DNA of 64,000 nt. Origin: JANRLF01 sp033762815. Its GTDB lineage: Bacteria > Bacteroidota > Bacteroidia > Chitinophagales > CAIOSU01. The stretch covers positions 62,001 to 126,000 of the forward strand of contig JANRLF010000002.1 of NCBI GenBank assembly GCA_033762815.1. The letters are read 5' to 3'. Shown one piece after another: positions 1 through 9,691 of the stretch (position 1 is the first letter of the stretch; every line of letters starts with the position of its first letter). The position numbers and the translations under genes were made by a program. Below the pieces are notes generated by a model. It searched no databases. It worked only from the letters and a program-made list of their open reading frames with translations, and was not told where the DNA came from.

Positions 1-401
1 TTTTTACCGTCAAACTCCATTGCCTTCTCCGATTTAAAGCCACCATACACAGCATCAAAACCACTAGCTCCGCCCACTTTCAATTTAGCGGCAGCGGTTG
101 CCTCTCCCCCAAGCGCAGCAGTTAGTTCCTTCCATTCTGCATCAGTAGGCAAGTGCCAACCTGCAGGGCATGCTTTTTTTGCCGCCTCCCATGTGTATAG
201 CCTACCATAAAGCTTAGTGTTTAAGGGGTCATTTTTATAGGAATAGCTTCCGGCAATATTGGTACTTACGTTTTGTGCCATCCATATTTGGTTGCCAATT
301 TTTACTTCTTTTATTTCTATGGGTGCTTGTGGTGTATAAGCAGTTCCGAAAATTAAAGTGCCAGCAACCAGGGCAGTCAACAAAATAGTTTTATAGGTCA
401 T
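1..401 (-). CDS. FISUMP-domain secreted protein, 3' end outside window
   Basis: The frame is open from an ATG at 401 to the window edge (about 133 codons), so the C-terminus is missing. The first ~20 residues form a signal peptide (MTYK then a hydrophobic stretch ending near FGTAYT). The body carries the motifs of the Fibrobacter succinogenes major paralogous (FISUMP) domain: IGNQIWMAQN, a YGRLYTWEAA segment and the PAGWHLPTDAEW signature. Such proteins are exported or surface proteins of unknown biochemical role, common in Bacteroidota and Fibrobacterota. No lipobox cysteine is seen. It is the last gene of a same-strand series but is separated by ~130 bp from its upstream neighbour, so it may be transcribed alone. 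Family assignment is fairly secure; function is unknown. Confidence 0.8.
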   Translation of the reverse strand, partial: MTYKTILLTALVAGTLIFGTAYTPQAPIEIKEVKIGNQIWMAQNVSTNIAGSYSYKNDPLNTKLYGRLYTWEAAKKACPAGWHLPTDAEWKELTAALGGEATAAAKLKVGGASGFDAVYGGFKSEKAMEFDGK

Positions 402-532
402 ACGCTTCCATCATTTAGTGAATGTCAACTACAAATGTCAGCAATAACCAAGGCAAAGCCTTTAGTAGAGGGGTTTTAGATTTGCACGGCAGATTTTTGG
501 TTGTACATAATTATGCACACATTATCCACACT

Positions 533-982
533 TTATGCGGCGGAAGAATACATTAGCTCAAAATTTTCCCTTTGCAAATGTTTGTGCGACCAAATTAAAG
601 CAGCCTTTTCCGTTAGGAAGGCACGCATAGGATATGTAGGCCTATTGATAAAGTAAGAAAGGTTGGCCAATACTTTTATTGATAAATTTGGTACGAGCAA
701 TGCCATGCTATGTTTGCTTTTGGCCGCCTGTTCATTGGTCAGCATCACTCTTGCCTCCATGTTCACTGATGCCATTCGGCTATCAAAAATTATGGCGCGT
801 TTGGTGTATTGCGAAAGCTGATCAATGGTATCCAAGATTTTTTTTGCTTCCTTAGGCCCAATGGTGGCACCTTTGAATGGAGATACTAGCAATATTTCGT
901 CTTTACGAAGGATAATGGTTGACGAGTCCAAAAGAATTTCAATATTGCCGCTCATAGTAGTTGGTTTGAATGAATAAGCCAT
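533..982 (-). CDS. STAS/SpoIIAA-like hypothetical protein
   Basis: A 149-residue soluble protein with an ATG start and no signal peptide or membrane segment. Residues ~15-90 look like a small alpha/beta fold of the STAS/SpoIIAA kind found in many Bacteroidota proteins: an N-terminal beta segment, a helix with KEAKKILDTI, then the strand-like RAIIFDSRMASVNMEAR. The conserved-looking tail RAFLTEKAALIWSHKH is typical of that group. No catalytic residue can be named. It lies 38 bp downstream of the menF-like gene on the same strand and may be co-transcribed, but nothing ties it to menaquinone synthesis. An internal ATG (residue 10, MSGNIEILL) is an alternative start. Coding status is good; the fold assignment is by resemblance only. 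Confidence 0.65.
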   Translation of the reverse strand: MAYSFKPTTMSGNIEILLDSSTIILRKDEILLVSPFKGATIGPKEAKKILDTIDQLSQYTKRAIIFDSRMASVNMEARVMLTNEQAAKSKHSMALLVPNLSIKVLANLSYFINRPTYPMRAFLTEKAALIWSHKHLQRENFELMYSSAA

Positions 983-1020
983 TCATTTTTACGGCATTTT
1001 GGTAATAAGGTTTTCCTTGC

Positions 1021-2091
1021 TTAGGCTTGTAACAAACGCTGCATGGTATCGGCTTTCCACTCTGTTTCGTCCCATTCCTTCTGTTCATCCGAATCCATTG
1101 TGATTCCACCACCTAAATACAACCTTGCCTCGCCATTGAACAATTGCATACAGCGTAAGTTGACATATAGGTGGGTAAGTCCCAACACTTTGTTTGGGCC
1201 AATGTAGCCGGTATAATATCCTCGGTCATGCTGCTCTACTTTGTTGATTAATTGTATAGCTGCATTTTTTGGATATCCGGCTATGGCAGGGGTTGGGTGC
1301 AGTTCATCAATAAAGCCAGTGGGGATTTGCTTTGCCAAATGAGCCTCAAATTCCGTTCTTAAATGAAGCACATTGCCAGCTTGTATGGTTTGCAAGTCTG
1401 ATTGACTAAAATTCTCAAAATATTCGCCCAAAATGCCTGCAATAGTTTCCGCTACAATTTCATGTTCTTTCACCTCTTTTTCGCCCCATTGCACAGGCTG
1501 TTCATCCATACTAGGGGCTCTTTGGCTACCGGCTAAAGCCATAGTAAATAATCGATGATCTTTTATTTCTAACAAAGTTTCCGGTGTTGCCCCCATCCAG
1601 CAGCCTGTTTCAATTGAATAGCTTAAGTAACAAAACGCAGAAGGATACAAATTGCAAGCATCAAAAAAAATGGCGAATGGAGAGCGGCTGTTTTTTACGA
1701 ATTTAGTGCGGGAAAGGATTGCCTTTTCGATAGCACCTTTTTGAATAGCCGCCTTAATTGCTTGTACTTGTTGCTTATATCCATCGAAACTTGCTTGATG
1801 GTGGATATTGGCTATAGGAAGCGGAAGTATGGGAAAATCATCGCCAAAATCACTTGTTTTCCCCTTAATAACTATATCGGGTCGAAGGTAAAATGGCTTG
1901 TTGCTGGAACCTGGCCATGGTACCATGTAAAAGGCATTGCGCCTTTTTCTAAAATCAAGCTTTTGTTGCTGTACGATTAATACGCTCTCCTGACCTGGTA
2001 TGCGGAAAAAAACGAATGGCCAATCATTGCTAAGGGCCTTGTTAAGCAGTTCAATACTGGCTTTGGCAATATCAGGCTTTGGCGAATACAA
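1021..2091 (-). CDS. menF: Isochorismate synthase (chorismate-binding enzyme)
   Basis: A 356-residue enzyme of the chorismate-binding family (MenF/EntC/DhbC), expected to convert chorismate to isochorismate, the first committed step toward menaquinone. Family motifs are GATPETLLE, MALAGSQRAP, KEHEIVAETI, LHPTPAIAGYP and LGGGITMDSDEQKEWDETEWK; the last two supply active-site and Mg-binding residues in characterised members. The N-terminus is shorter than in E. coli MenF, as in other Bacteroidota. There is no ATG near the 5' end: an in-frame stop lies at 2110-2112, so the start is taken as TTG at 2089-2091. This overlaps the end of the upstream DUF6580 gene by 20 bp and suggests translational coupling. 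A siderophore role (EntC-like) is possible but no such neighbours are present. Confidence 0.85.
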   Translation of the reverse strand: MYSPKPDIAKASIELLNKALSNDWPFVFFRIPGQESVLIVQQQKLDFRKRRNAFYMVPWPGSSNKPFYLRPDIVIKGKTSDFGDDFPILPLPIANIHHQASFDGYKQQVQAIKAAIQKGAIEKAILSRTKFVKNSRSPFAIFFDACNLYPSAFCYLSYSIETGCWMGATPETLLEIKDHRLFTMALAGSQRAPSMDEQPVQWGEKEVKEHEIVAETIAGILGEYFENFSQSDLQTIQAGNVLHLRTEFEAHLAKQIPTGFIDELHPTPAIAGYPKNAAIQLINKVEQHDRGYYTGYIGPNKVLGLTHLYVNLRCMQLFNGEARLYLGGGITMDSDEQKEWDETEWKADTMQRLLQA

Positions 2092-2647
2092 TTCTGGGGA
2101 AACGGTACTTCAGTAACTCAAAGCAGCCAAACAAGAGCGTAACATAAAATAAATCGCCAAAAAAGGTATTACGGAAAAAGGGAATGGCAGCTACATAACA
2201 TTGCAGCAAACCCTGCCATCCTTGATACTCATTCATTGAAAGGTAGGAACCAAAGTTGGAGATTAAAAAGAAAACCAAAGAAGACGATATTGTAGCCGCT
2301 GCAATAGTAACGATGTTCAAACGTTGTTGGAGCAATCTGCCAATGCCAGCAATGGCAAGAAAACCGATGTAAACAAAAATGATTTCACTGTGTAAGCCGC
2401 TGAACGCCCTTAGCCCAATACTGTACAAAAAATCCAACATTAAATCGCTGGCCAACATTACTGCTAAAGGCAACAAAAAAGCCAAGCGCTTATCAACAAA
2501 ATAAGCCCCACCAAAAAGTGCCATGGCACCAATAGGGGCAAAATTGGGGGGCATAAAAGGTAAAGCCCTAACAATAGCCGCAACAAACACAAAACCCAAT
2601 ACTATCAATACTTTGGGTTTGTTCATCGAATTATTTGACATAGCCAT
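2072..2647 (-). CDS. DUF6580-type integral membrane protein
   Basis: About 191 residues with five or six hydrophobic helices. The family pattern is visible: PPNFAPIGAMALFGGAYF near residue 30, then LPLAVMLASDLMLDF and a C-terminal AIPFFRNTFFGDLFYVTLLFG. This arrangement is seen in DUF6580 proteins, which resemble substrate-binding (S) subunits of ECF vitamin transporters; the substrate is unknown. The ATG at 2645-2647 is chosen over a TTG immediately upstream; a second ATG two codons downstream is also possible. The gene overlaps the following menF-like gene by 20 bp, so the two probably form an operon. A perfect TAATTTTG box lies 20 bp upstream of the start. Confidence 0.75.
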   Translation of the reverse strand: MAMSNNSMNKPKVLIVLGFVFVAAIVRALPFMPPNFAPIGAMALFGGAYFVDKRLAFLLPLAVMLASDLMLDFLYSIGLRAFSGLHSEIIFVYIGFLAIAGIGRLLQQRLNIVTIAAATISSSLVFFLISNFGSYLSMNEYQGWQGLLQCYVAAIPFFRNTFFGDLFYVTLLFGCFELLKYRFPRIVFAKA

Positions 2648-2666
2648 CAATCTAAATTACTTTGTT

Positions 2667-2674
2667 CAAAATTA
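2667..2674 (-). promoter_or_regulatory. Candidate promoter -7 box for the DUF6580-menF operon
   Basis: On the minus strand the sequence reads TAATTTTG, an exact match to the Bacteroidota -7 consensus TAnnTTTG. It sits 20 bp upstream of the ATG, implying a leader of roughly a dozen bases. No good -33 TTTG is found at the usual spacing (only TTTC about 15 bp upstream). The whole 299-bp divergent region 2648-2946 must also carry the promoter for the response regulator, but I see no exact box for it. Confidence 0.4.
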
Positions 2675-2946
2675 CGATAATTTTTTCGGGAAAAATAAGA
2701 TTAAGAGCAAGACTAGATTCTAAGCTAAAGTAATTAGGTGTTTTGTAGGAGCTATTAAATGTTGCTAAAAAATGTTGGAATATATACGTAATATAGATAG
2801 ATTTATTGACGCAACAGTGTGTAAAAGCTGGATAAGTTTATTTGTAAGCAACCAACCATTTTGCATAATTTTAAACAACTTATAAGCAAGCCCGTATAAT
2901 GGTGACTGCATACCAAAACACGTATGCTGAAAGAAAGCAACCTTTC

Positions 2947-3597
2947 ATGAAGAAAATCAAGATATTAATTGTTGATGACCATCCTATGATACGGCACGGT
3001 ATTAAGTCGTTATTGGATGGCGATCAATATGAGGTAAGTGATGAAGCCAGCAATGGTGAGGAAGCACTACAGAAACTAGCAAGAGCAAAGTTTGATCTGG
3101 TGATTATGGACATTAAGATGCCAGAGATGAACGGTATTGAAGCTACGGAAGAAATTGTAAAGCGATATCCTGATGTTAGGGTGTTAGCAATTTCAATGTA
3201 TGATGAGCAGCGTTATATCATGAAAATGTTGCAAGCAGGTGCTATGGGCTATGTTCTTAAGAACACAGGTAAGCAAGAACTGATGACGGCTGTAAATACA
3301 GTGATGCAGGGAGAAAGTTATTTTAGCCAAGAAGTTTCGTCTATCATGATGTCTCAGTTCATGACTCGCAAGCCAGTGCAAACCGAGAATGCCAAACTGG
3401 ATATCACACTTACCAAGCGTGAAACAGAAATCATCCGTTTAATTGCAGAAGAACTGACCAATTCAGAAATTGCCGACAGATTGGGTATTAGCCCAAGAAC
3501 TGTGGATACCCATAGGCGTAACTTACTTCAGAAATTGGATGTGAAAAATACTGCTGGATTGGTTAAGTATGCTATCCAACACAACATTCTTGACTAG
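2947..3597 (+). CDS. NarL/FixJ-family response regulator
   Basis: A 216-residue two-component response regulator. Residues ~3-120 form a receiver domain with acidic pocket D10/D11 and phospho-acceptor D55 (VIMDIKMPEMNG). Residues ~150-212 form a LuxR-type helix-turn-helix (LTKRETEIIRLIAEELTNSE, then ISPRTVDTHRRNLLQKL). The ATG at 2947 places the receiver strand directly after the start; an upstream ATG at 2899 would add 16 residues unlike the family. The gene converges with a sensor kinase gene whose stop lies 7 bp away, and that kinase has the HisKA_3 domain that normally partners NarL-type regulators, so they are very probably a cognate pair. Targets are not evident. Confidence 0.92.
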   Translation: MKKIKILIVDDHPMIRHGIKSLLDGDQYEVSDEASNGEEALQKLARAKFDLVIMDIKMPEMNGIEATEEIVKRYPDVRVLAISMYDEQRYIMKMLQAGAMGYVLKNTGKQELMTAVNTVMQGESYFSQEVSSIMMSQFMTRKPVQTENAKLDITLTKRETEIIRLIAEELTNSEIADRLGISPRTVDTHRRNLLQKLDVKNTAGLVKYAIQHNILD

Positions 3598-3604
3598 TTC
3601 TTCT

Positions 3605-6600
3605 TTAATCCATTTCGTGCTTAAGGGGAATAGTGATATGGATGATTGTACCTTTTCCTGAGGCAGATTTGATTTCAAAAACTCCATCGAGCAGTTGGGT
3701 CCTGATTTTGATGTTTTTTAGCCCTATGCCTTTCCGTAAGGTTTTATTGAGGTCAAATCCTAAGCCATCGTCGCGGGTTTCCAAGAACAGGTTTTTGCCC
3801 TTAATAATCATGTCTATGTAAAGATTTTTCGCAAAGGAGTGCTTCAGTGTATTATTGATTATTTCCTGTATAATACGGTATAGATTGATTTGGGCGGTTT
3901 GGGGCAGGCTTGGTGGTAGTTCGTCAATATTTAAAACGATATTGATTCTGCCGCTTTTCATGGTGCGGCTGCTCAGTTCTGCCAAAGCTACCTCTAAGCC
4001 TTCTTCCATCATCAGATTGGGCATAAGGTTGTGCGAAATATTACGCACCTCGGTTATGGCATGATTTAACAGCATACGGAGACTTTCCATTAATTCACTG
4101 TTGCGGCCCTCTGCACTTTTAACATTATGCTCCAGGGTCATTAAATTCATGTTAGCCGCTGTTAAAGTCTGGCCAATACCATCATGTAGGTCCTCAGCAA
4201 TCCTCTTTTGTTCCATGTTTTGCCCTTCCAGCAGGGCTTTCGACACTTCTATTTCATTTTTTAGCTTTTCCATTTTCATCAACTCTGTCTGTATTCTTAC
4301 CTTTTCTTCCAAGGCTTTCTGTTGTCTTTCAAGTGATTTAATCCTGCTCCTAATCAAAACACCTATCGCTAGAATGACCAATAAAGTGAATGGGATAATA
4401 AAAGATAGATTTTTATAGAAAGGGGGTACAATTGTTACTGCAATCAATAAGCCTTCCTCATTCCAAGCATAGTCATTATTGCTGGCTTTTACTTTGAAGG
4501 TATAGGTGCCGGGTGGGAGGTTGGTATAAGAGGCGAAGTTTCTTGAGCCAGAATAGACCCAGTCTTTATCAAAACCCTCCAACATGTATGCATACTGGTT
4601 TTTTTGAGGGGTTACGAAATCGAGTGCAGCGAATTCAAAAGAAAGTACGTTGTAATCTGAATTTAGCTTAAGGGTTTTTATAGTATGGAAGGGTTGATCA
4701 CTGTTGTATAGCTGGTTGTTAACCATCAGTTTGGTCAGTACTACTTTGGGTATGGCCTTGTTAAAGGGCATTTTTTCTGGATAAAAAGCATTGAAGCCAT
4801 TAATGCCGCCAAAGTATAGCTTACCGGTTTGATCCTTAAAGTATGCACCAGAATTGAACTCGTTACTTTGCAGTCCATCGCTGCTGGTAAACTGGTTTAC
4901 CGTACCAGATTTATCATAGGAAAAAAGCCCCACATTGGAGCTAAGCCACAAAATGCCCAGCTTATCCTGAATGATGCCGTAAATAACGGAGGCTTGGATT
5001 GCTTCGATATGGGTAATGGAGTCAATTTGTATTTGGTTGTCATTTACATTCCTGAACTTCATTTTTTTTAACCCACATCCATCAGTAGCAATCCATAATG
5101 TATTGCCATCAATAATGGTAGAGAATATTTTTTGACAAATCAACTTGTTGTTCAGCTTATCGGTCAATTCTTGAACATTTTGGGTCAGTGTGTTGATGTA
5201 GTACAGGCCTTTATCGGTTGACAAGAAGAAGCAGCCTGGTTTTAATTCTTTTATATCCCTCACCGGTAATTGGAGGTCAGTAATGATACCGCCACCAAAA
5301 ACATATTCAAAGCGCTCCTTTTCCCTGTTGTACCTGCTAAGCCCCGCATCGCTACCTGCCCAAAGAGACCCCTGTGAATCGACAAATATTTTGTATATCA
5401 CATTTTGCGGTGCTCCATTTGCTTGTAAGCTTCCGTAGTGAAAATTCTCAAACGTTTCATTTGAAGGGTTGAATAATTGTAGTCCACCACCTTCCGAACC
5501 AATCCATATATTATGATCAATATCTTCTGTAATACAATATACTGCTGGGTTGATGGAAGGTTTGTCTGATGTTGGGCTTGGGACAAAATGTTTGTATCTG
5601 CCATTTTTTTTAAACACGGACATACCTGCATACCCGCCCACGTACAAATCACCGTTAGCAGCTACCATTATTGCCCTTATACTTCGGGCTACCACGCTGC
5701 TTGAATCTAGTGGGTTATGGGTATATAGCTCAAATTTTTCACCTGGGTAATAGCAAAATACACCACCACCATTGGTGCCTAACCACATTAATCCAGAGCG
5801 GTCCTGGTAGATGGATATAATATTGTCAGGATAAAAATTGTTTGCGCCTGTCAATAGGTTTACCGCAACGCAGTCATTTGCATTCATTTTCAGCTTCCTA
5901 AGGCCAATACTTCCATAACTTAACCAAATCTCATTGTTTGCGTCTTGAAAAGCCGTCAATAGAACCCCTCCCATCCAAGGCAGTTTATAACAATCCAATT
6001 GTTTTGCTGGACTAATGATATCTGTTGCTGGGTCAAGTATATTCAGCCCTTGTATAGTGCCTATCCATATTTTGCCGCCAATATTGGACAAGCTTTCTAT
6101 ATGGTTACGGTACAAGGTTTCTTTGCTAGGGGAATACCTTTTAATTTTTCCAGTGGCAATTGCTATACGGCATAAGCCGCCAATTTTTGAACCGACATAT
6201 ACATATCCTTGGTTATCGCCTGTTATGCAGGCTATATGACTGGAAGGAATTGAGTTGGTATCTTGGAAAACAAAGCGGAAATGTTCTAAAATATTATAGT
6301 TCGGCCCTAATTTTAGCAGCCCCTCGCTTTCAGTGCCTACCCAAAAATTACCGTATTTATCCTCATACAAACAAGTAACAGCATAATTGCGAACTGAGGA
6401 GGGGGTAGGAAAAAGAATATGCTTAAAATGGTCTTTTTCTGGTAGATAGAGGTCAAGACCGCCATTTGTTGCTACCCACAGATTGCTTTTGCTGTCAAGC
6501 ATTAGGAAATTGACATGGTTGCCAGCTATACTATGGGCATTTTCCTTATTGTTTCGGTAAATTTTGAAGCCAAAGCCATCGTACCTGTTCAGCCCATCTT

Positions 6601-6775
6601 TAGTACCGAACCACATAAAACCCATGCTATCTTGGCAAATGGCGCTTACTGCGCTTTGTGATAGGCCATCGTTAATGGATAAATTATGGAATTGGTGCTG
6701 TTTGCTTTGGGCAAAAGCCAACTGATGGGCAATCAGTATTAAAATTAACAACCAATATACGGGCCTTAATATCAC
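3605..6775 (-). CDS. Reg_prop/Y_Y_Y sensor histidine kinase (HisKA_3 class)
   Basis: A 1056-residue membrane sensor. A signal peptide (1-22, ending AFAQ) is followed by a periplasmic double beta-propeller of Reg_prop repeats (MWFGTKDGLNRYDG, LWVATNGGLDLY, FWVGTESEGLL and more). A Y_Y_Y domain follows (~715-781), then one membrane helix (~792-808), a coiled coil, a HisKA_3 dimerisation domain with H864 in the motif DLHDGIGQ, and an HATPase_c domain (N-box EIINNTLKH, G-box DDGLGF, GIGLKNI). This layout matches the sensor half of carbohydrate- or envelope-sensing systems. Unlike hybrid HTCS regulators it ends after the ATPase domain, with no receiver or AraC domain; the convergent response regulator supplies those. 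The start is a GTG directly after an in-frame stop; no ATG would keep the signal peptide. Confidence 0.92.
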   Translation of the reverse strand: MILRPVYWLLILILIAHQLAFAQSKQHQFHNLSINDGLSQSAVSAICQDSMGFMWFGTKDGLNRYDGFGFKIYRNNKENAHSIAGNHVNFLMLDSKSNLWVATNGGLDLYLPEKDHFKHILFPTPSSVRNYAVTCLYEDKYGNFWVGTESEGLLKLGPNYNILEHFRFVFQDTNSIPSSHIACITGDNQGYVYVGSKIGGLCRIAIATGKIKRYSPSKETLYRNHIESLSNIGGKIWIGTIQGLNILDPATDIISPAKQLDCYKLPWMGGVLLTAFQDANNEIWLSYGSIGLRKLKMNANDCVAVNLLTGANNFYPDNIISIYQDRSGLMWLGTNGGGVFCYYPGEKFELYTHNPLDSSSVVARSIRAIMVAANGDLYVGGYAGMSVFKKNGRYKHFVPSPTSDKPSINPAVYCITEDIDHNIWIGSEGGGLQLFNPSNETFENFHYGSLQANGAPQNVIYKIFVDSQGSLWAGSDAGLSRYNREKERFEYVFGGGIITDLQLPVRDIKELKPGCFFLSTDKGLYYINTLTQNVQELTDKLNNKLICQKIFSTIIDGNTLWIATDGCGLKKMKFRNVNDNQIQIDSITHIEAIQASVIYGIIQDKLGILWLSSNVGLFSYDKSGTVNQFTSSDGLQSNEFNSGAYFKDQTGKLYFGGINGFNAFYPEKMPFNKAIPKVVLTKLMVNNQLYNSDQPFHTIKTLKLNSDYNVLSFEFAALDFVTPQKNQYAYMLEGFDKDWVYSGSRNFASYTNLPPGTYTFKVKASNNDYAWNEEGLLIAVTIVPPFYKNLSFIIPFTLLVILAIGVLIRSRIKSLERQQKALEEKVRIQTELMKMEKLKNEIEVSKALLEGQNMEQKRIAEDLHDGIGQTLTAANMNLMTLEHNVKSAEGRNSELMESLRMLLNHAITEVRNISHNLMPNLMMEEGLEVALAELSSRTMKSGRINIVLNIDELPPSLPQTAQINLYRIIQEIINNTLKHSFAKNLYIDMIIKGKNLFLETRDDGLGFDLNKTLRKGIGLKNIKIRTQLLDGVFEIKSASGKGTIIHITIPLKHEMD

Positions 6776-6818
6776 CTATAATCGCACTATGTGTTATACT
6801 AAGTTACCAATTTCGGGG

Positions 6819-8792
6819 CTAGTTGTAAAAACGCCAACTCACGCCTACTTTAAAAGCCCTATCGGCTGCGGGATATCCGTATGTCGCATAGTACCCCTTT
6901 TGCGAAAATATTCCTTGGTTTACATGCTCCATCTTCAGGAACACAATGGCTTCGGCAATTTTAAGACTCACAAACACGTCTGCTACTGGGTAGTAGCTTA
7001 ATGTCAGGTTGTCTTGTATATAAAACTGTCCGGTAAGCGGAAAATAGCCATAACCTTTATAATTGGTATTATAGAAAACGTCTACACCAGCCCTTAGTAC
7101 TAGATTTCCTTTAAATAGATTGTTCTCATAAAACAAGCTGTTTTTCGACCAAAATTTTGGAAAACGCAATATATCTTGACCGGTAAAAAACTGGAGCACA
7201 AACAAATTATCCGAACCAAAATGTCGCCACCTAAAGTTTTTGCTCAACTGTACCACCCAAACCTGTACACTGCCAGATAGCTGAGTAGGCACGCGGTTTT
7301 GATTGAAGTAGCCCGGGTAGGTAATATTATAAAACCAACCACTTAGCAAAAATCGATAGCGGGGAATCTCATAACTTAAACCAGCATTGATATTGATGGT
7401 TTTATTGAACTGATTATCAATGTTTACTCGTTGATATTGAAAGCTGTTATACAACCAGGGCAATTCTTTTCTGCTAAAGCCCCCACTTACCAATAGTCGC
7501 CCAATTTTCTTTAAGTTAAGCCCTATGCTGCCTTCCGCTATCAAATCATTTTGGTTGTAGTCTACAAGGTCATAAGTAACTTTACTATGATAGATAAAGG
7601 GGCTATTTGAACTTGGATGATTACGAAGCGATAATTGCAATCTAATTTGTTGCAGCGGTTCCCGCTTAGGGTCTTGCACTATGCTACCTAATGATTGGTA
7701 AATGGAGGCGTCTATTAAGTAGTTCCTATAATGGACACCGGTGCTATCAATGCTTTTAATACTTGTTTTGGTAATGCCCAAGGTGTTTGCCCAATGGGTG
7801 TATGCCACCGTAGAAAAAAGACTGTCTGCATCTACCTGAAACTGGTCATAATAGCTTCCTGTAGGGTTTTGGTCAAAAAAAGTATAACGTTGGGCCCCGA
7901 AGGATAGCTCATGATATAGCGTAAAACTTGGGTAAAACATCAGGGCACGGGTGCTATCATTTATCTTTATAGTATCGGCTTTGCCTTGTCTCCACTCTTG
8001 TTTTAAAAAAAATCCTTGATCCTTGTATTTAGTTTGTGCTCCATCTAGGGTTACCGCGGTCAAACTACTGCTTATACCCTGGTCATTGGCAAAAATATCG
8101 GTAGTGTCCACTCCGCCATTTTCCTGTTGTTGGTTGCTGTTGAATAAAAATATGGCGGTAAGTTTATATTGCTGGCTGCGGGAAATGTATCGGGTGGTAA
8201 GGGCAAAATTATTATGGTTGGTTTGTTGTGAAGCATAGGTGCCTTCTGATGAATAGCGTCTGAATTGAAATGCAATGTTGAATCGTTGCCCAATGTTTTG
8301 GTTATGGGTCACATCAACCATTTGCTCTTTTCGCTGCCCAAAGAGGAAAAAAAGATGGGTATACGGTATACGGGAATCATAAAACCGTAAGGAGTGGCGA
8401 TGGAAATTGTAAAGGTCGTATGTATGGTAGCCTAGGTCAAAGCCCTGTGAAAGGGAAGGCTGGTAAAAGATTGGAACGGTTGGAAGACCGATATTGCCAA
8501 TATTTCTGTAAGCCCAGCCCCCTTGAGTATATACTGGGTCATAATACTGTTTATTATCCAAATTGGTGTCGATGGGATAAATGTCCAAATCATTATCCCC
8601 TATGTGGTAAGTCACCTTGCGGGTGTAGAACCGCTTTCTAATCGAGTCTTGTTTTGCTTCAGGTGTTTTGGCTACAGAGTCAGGTGTTTGCCCAGGCTGG
8701 GAGTCAAAAAGATAGCTGGTATCGGTTTGCGCATTGGCATTGGCAGCCAATAGCATGAAAATGGATATCCATAAGCAGTGCTTCAGCACCAT
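6819..8792 (-). CDS. Putative outer-membrane porin (Porin_10 family)
   Basis: A 657-residue exported protein with a signal peptide (cut after ANANAQ, ~22). Residues ~20-60 are a polar linker rich in D/S/K. The rest alternates aromatic and polar residues typical of a large beta-barrel, and the last residues (FKVGVSWRFYN) form an aromatic C-terminal strand. The GQRKEQMVDVTHNQNIG region and overall length fit the Bacteroidota 'putative porin' family. It would sit in the outer membrane; the solute is unknown. The ATG is 1 bp from the stop of the purine nucleoside phosphorylase gene, so it is co-transcribed with it. A nucleoside-related role is tempting but only inferred from that neighbour. Confidence 0.82.
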   Translation of the reverse strand: MVLKHCLWISIFMLLAANANAQTDTSYLFDSQPGQTPDSVAKTPEAKQDSIRKRFYTRKVTYHIGDNDLDIYPIDTNLDNKQYYDPVYTQGGWAYRNIGNIGLPTVPIFYQPSLSQGFDLGYHTYDLYNFHRHSLRFYDSRIPYTHLFFLFGQRKEQMVDVTHNQNIGQRFNIAFQFRRYSSEGTYASQQTNHNNFALTTRYISRSQQYKLTAIFLFNSNQQQENGGVDTTDIFANDQGISSSLTAVTLDGAQTKYKDQGFFLKQEWRQGKADTIKINDSTRALMFYPSFTLYHELSFGAQRYTFFDQNPTGSYYDQFQVDADSLFSTVAYTHWANTLGITKTSIKSIDSTGVHYRNYLIDASIYQSLGSIVQDPKREPLQQIRLQLSLRNHPSSNSPFIYHSKVTYDLVDYNQNDLIAEGSIGLNLKKIGRLLVSGGFSRKELPWLYNSFQYQRVNIDNQFNKTININAGLSYEIPRYRFLLSGWFYNITYPGYFNQNRVPTQLSGSVQVWVVQLSKNFRWRHFGSDNLFVLQFFTGQDILRFPKFWSKNSLFYENNLFKGNLVLRAGVDVFYNTNYKGYGYFPLTGQFYIQDNLTLSYYPVADVFVSLKIAEAIVFLKMEHVNQGIFSQKGYYATYGYPAADRAFKVGVSWRFYN

Positions 8793-8793
8793 T

Positions 8794-9609
8794 TCATAGT
8801 GAATTGATGAGTTCTCTCATTACTAGGGTCAGCTTAGGCTCTGCCGTGCTGGCTACATCTATTACATTTTGTAAAGAAGTTTCTTTAATGTTTTCTTCCG
8901 GATAGCCCATATCTGTAATTACTGATATGGCGAAAACTTTCAGTTCCATATGCTTGGCTACAATGGCCTCAGGCACTGTTGACATGCCCACGGCATCGCC
9001 ACCAATAATGTGGAAAAACTTATACTCCGCCGGGGTTTCCAATGTTGGGCCTTGCACGCCTACATAAACCCCCGCATGGCAATCGATATTGTGCTTGCGG
9101 GCAATATCCAAACCTTGTTGCACCAAAGCCTTGTCATAGGTTTTAAGCATATCTGGAAAACGCGGGCCTAATTCGGCGTAGTTTTTCCCCCGTAACGGAT
9201 GCTCTGGCTGCATATTGATATGGTCTCGCAATATCATAAGGTCGCCGTTTTTATAACTTGGGTTCAAACCGCCGCTGGCATTGCTGATTAAAAGCAGACC
9301 AATGCCCAAAAACTTAAATACCCTAACCGGGAAAGTTACTTCCTGCATGTTATACCCTTCATAATAATGGAAGCGCCCTTGCATGGCTACTACCTTCTTT
9401 TCACCCAAATAACCAAAAATTAATCTTCCTTTATGGCTTTCAACCGTTGACACGGGAAAATTGGGGATTGAAGCATAATCGAGGGTTTTTACTACTTCTA
9501 TTTCCTGTGCTAGATTACCCAGGCCTGTACCAAGTATGATTCCGAATTGGGGCTTAAAGTCTGTTTGCGATTCTATGTAAGCAACGGTCTCTTTTATCTT
9601 ATCAATCAT
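8794..9609 (-). CDS. punA: Purine nucleoside phosphorylase (trimeric, class II)
   Basis: A 271-residue cytoplasmic enzyme that phosphorolyses purine (deoxy)ribonucleosides to free base and (deoxy)ribose-1-phosphate in purine salvage. Signature segments are IILGTGLGNLA near the N-terminus, the phosphate/sugar-binding GRFHYYEGY, the central SNASGGLNPSYKNGDLMILRDHI, and VGVQGPTLETPAEY. These match the trimeric PNP/MTAP family. The base-contacting segment near DAVGMSTVPE, with an N-to-D/E region downstream typical of PNP rather than MTAP, supports PNP, though MTAP activity cannot be excluded. The ATG start is clear. It lies between lpxK (82 bp upstream) and the porin gene (1 bp downstream). Confidence 0.93.
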   Translation of the reverse strand: MIDKIKETVAYIESQTDFKPQFGIILGTGLGNLAQEIEVVKTLDYASIPNFPVSTVESHKGRLIFGYLGEKKVVAMQGRFHYYEGYNMQEVTFPVRVFKFLGIGLLLISNASGGLNPSYKNGDLMILRDHINMQPEHPLRGKNYAELGPRFPDMLKTYDKALVQQGLDIARKHNIDCHAGVYVGVQGPTLETPAEYKFFHIIGGDAVGMSTVPEAIVAKHMELKVFAISVITDMGYPEENIKETSLQNVIDVASTAEPKLTLVMRELINSL

Positions 9610-9691
9610 TGACTGATGGCTTTGAATTATTGATGGTGAAAATTATCTACTAACTAACCCGTATATCCAACATTGATGTTCCTGTAAACTG

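Noticed and set aside
477..484. Exact TAGATTTG promoter-like box on the plus strand
   Set aside because: The genes on both sides are on the minus strand and no plus-strand gene starts downstream, so the match is probably fortuitous.
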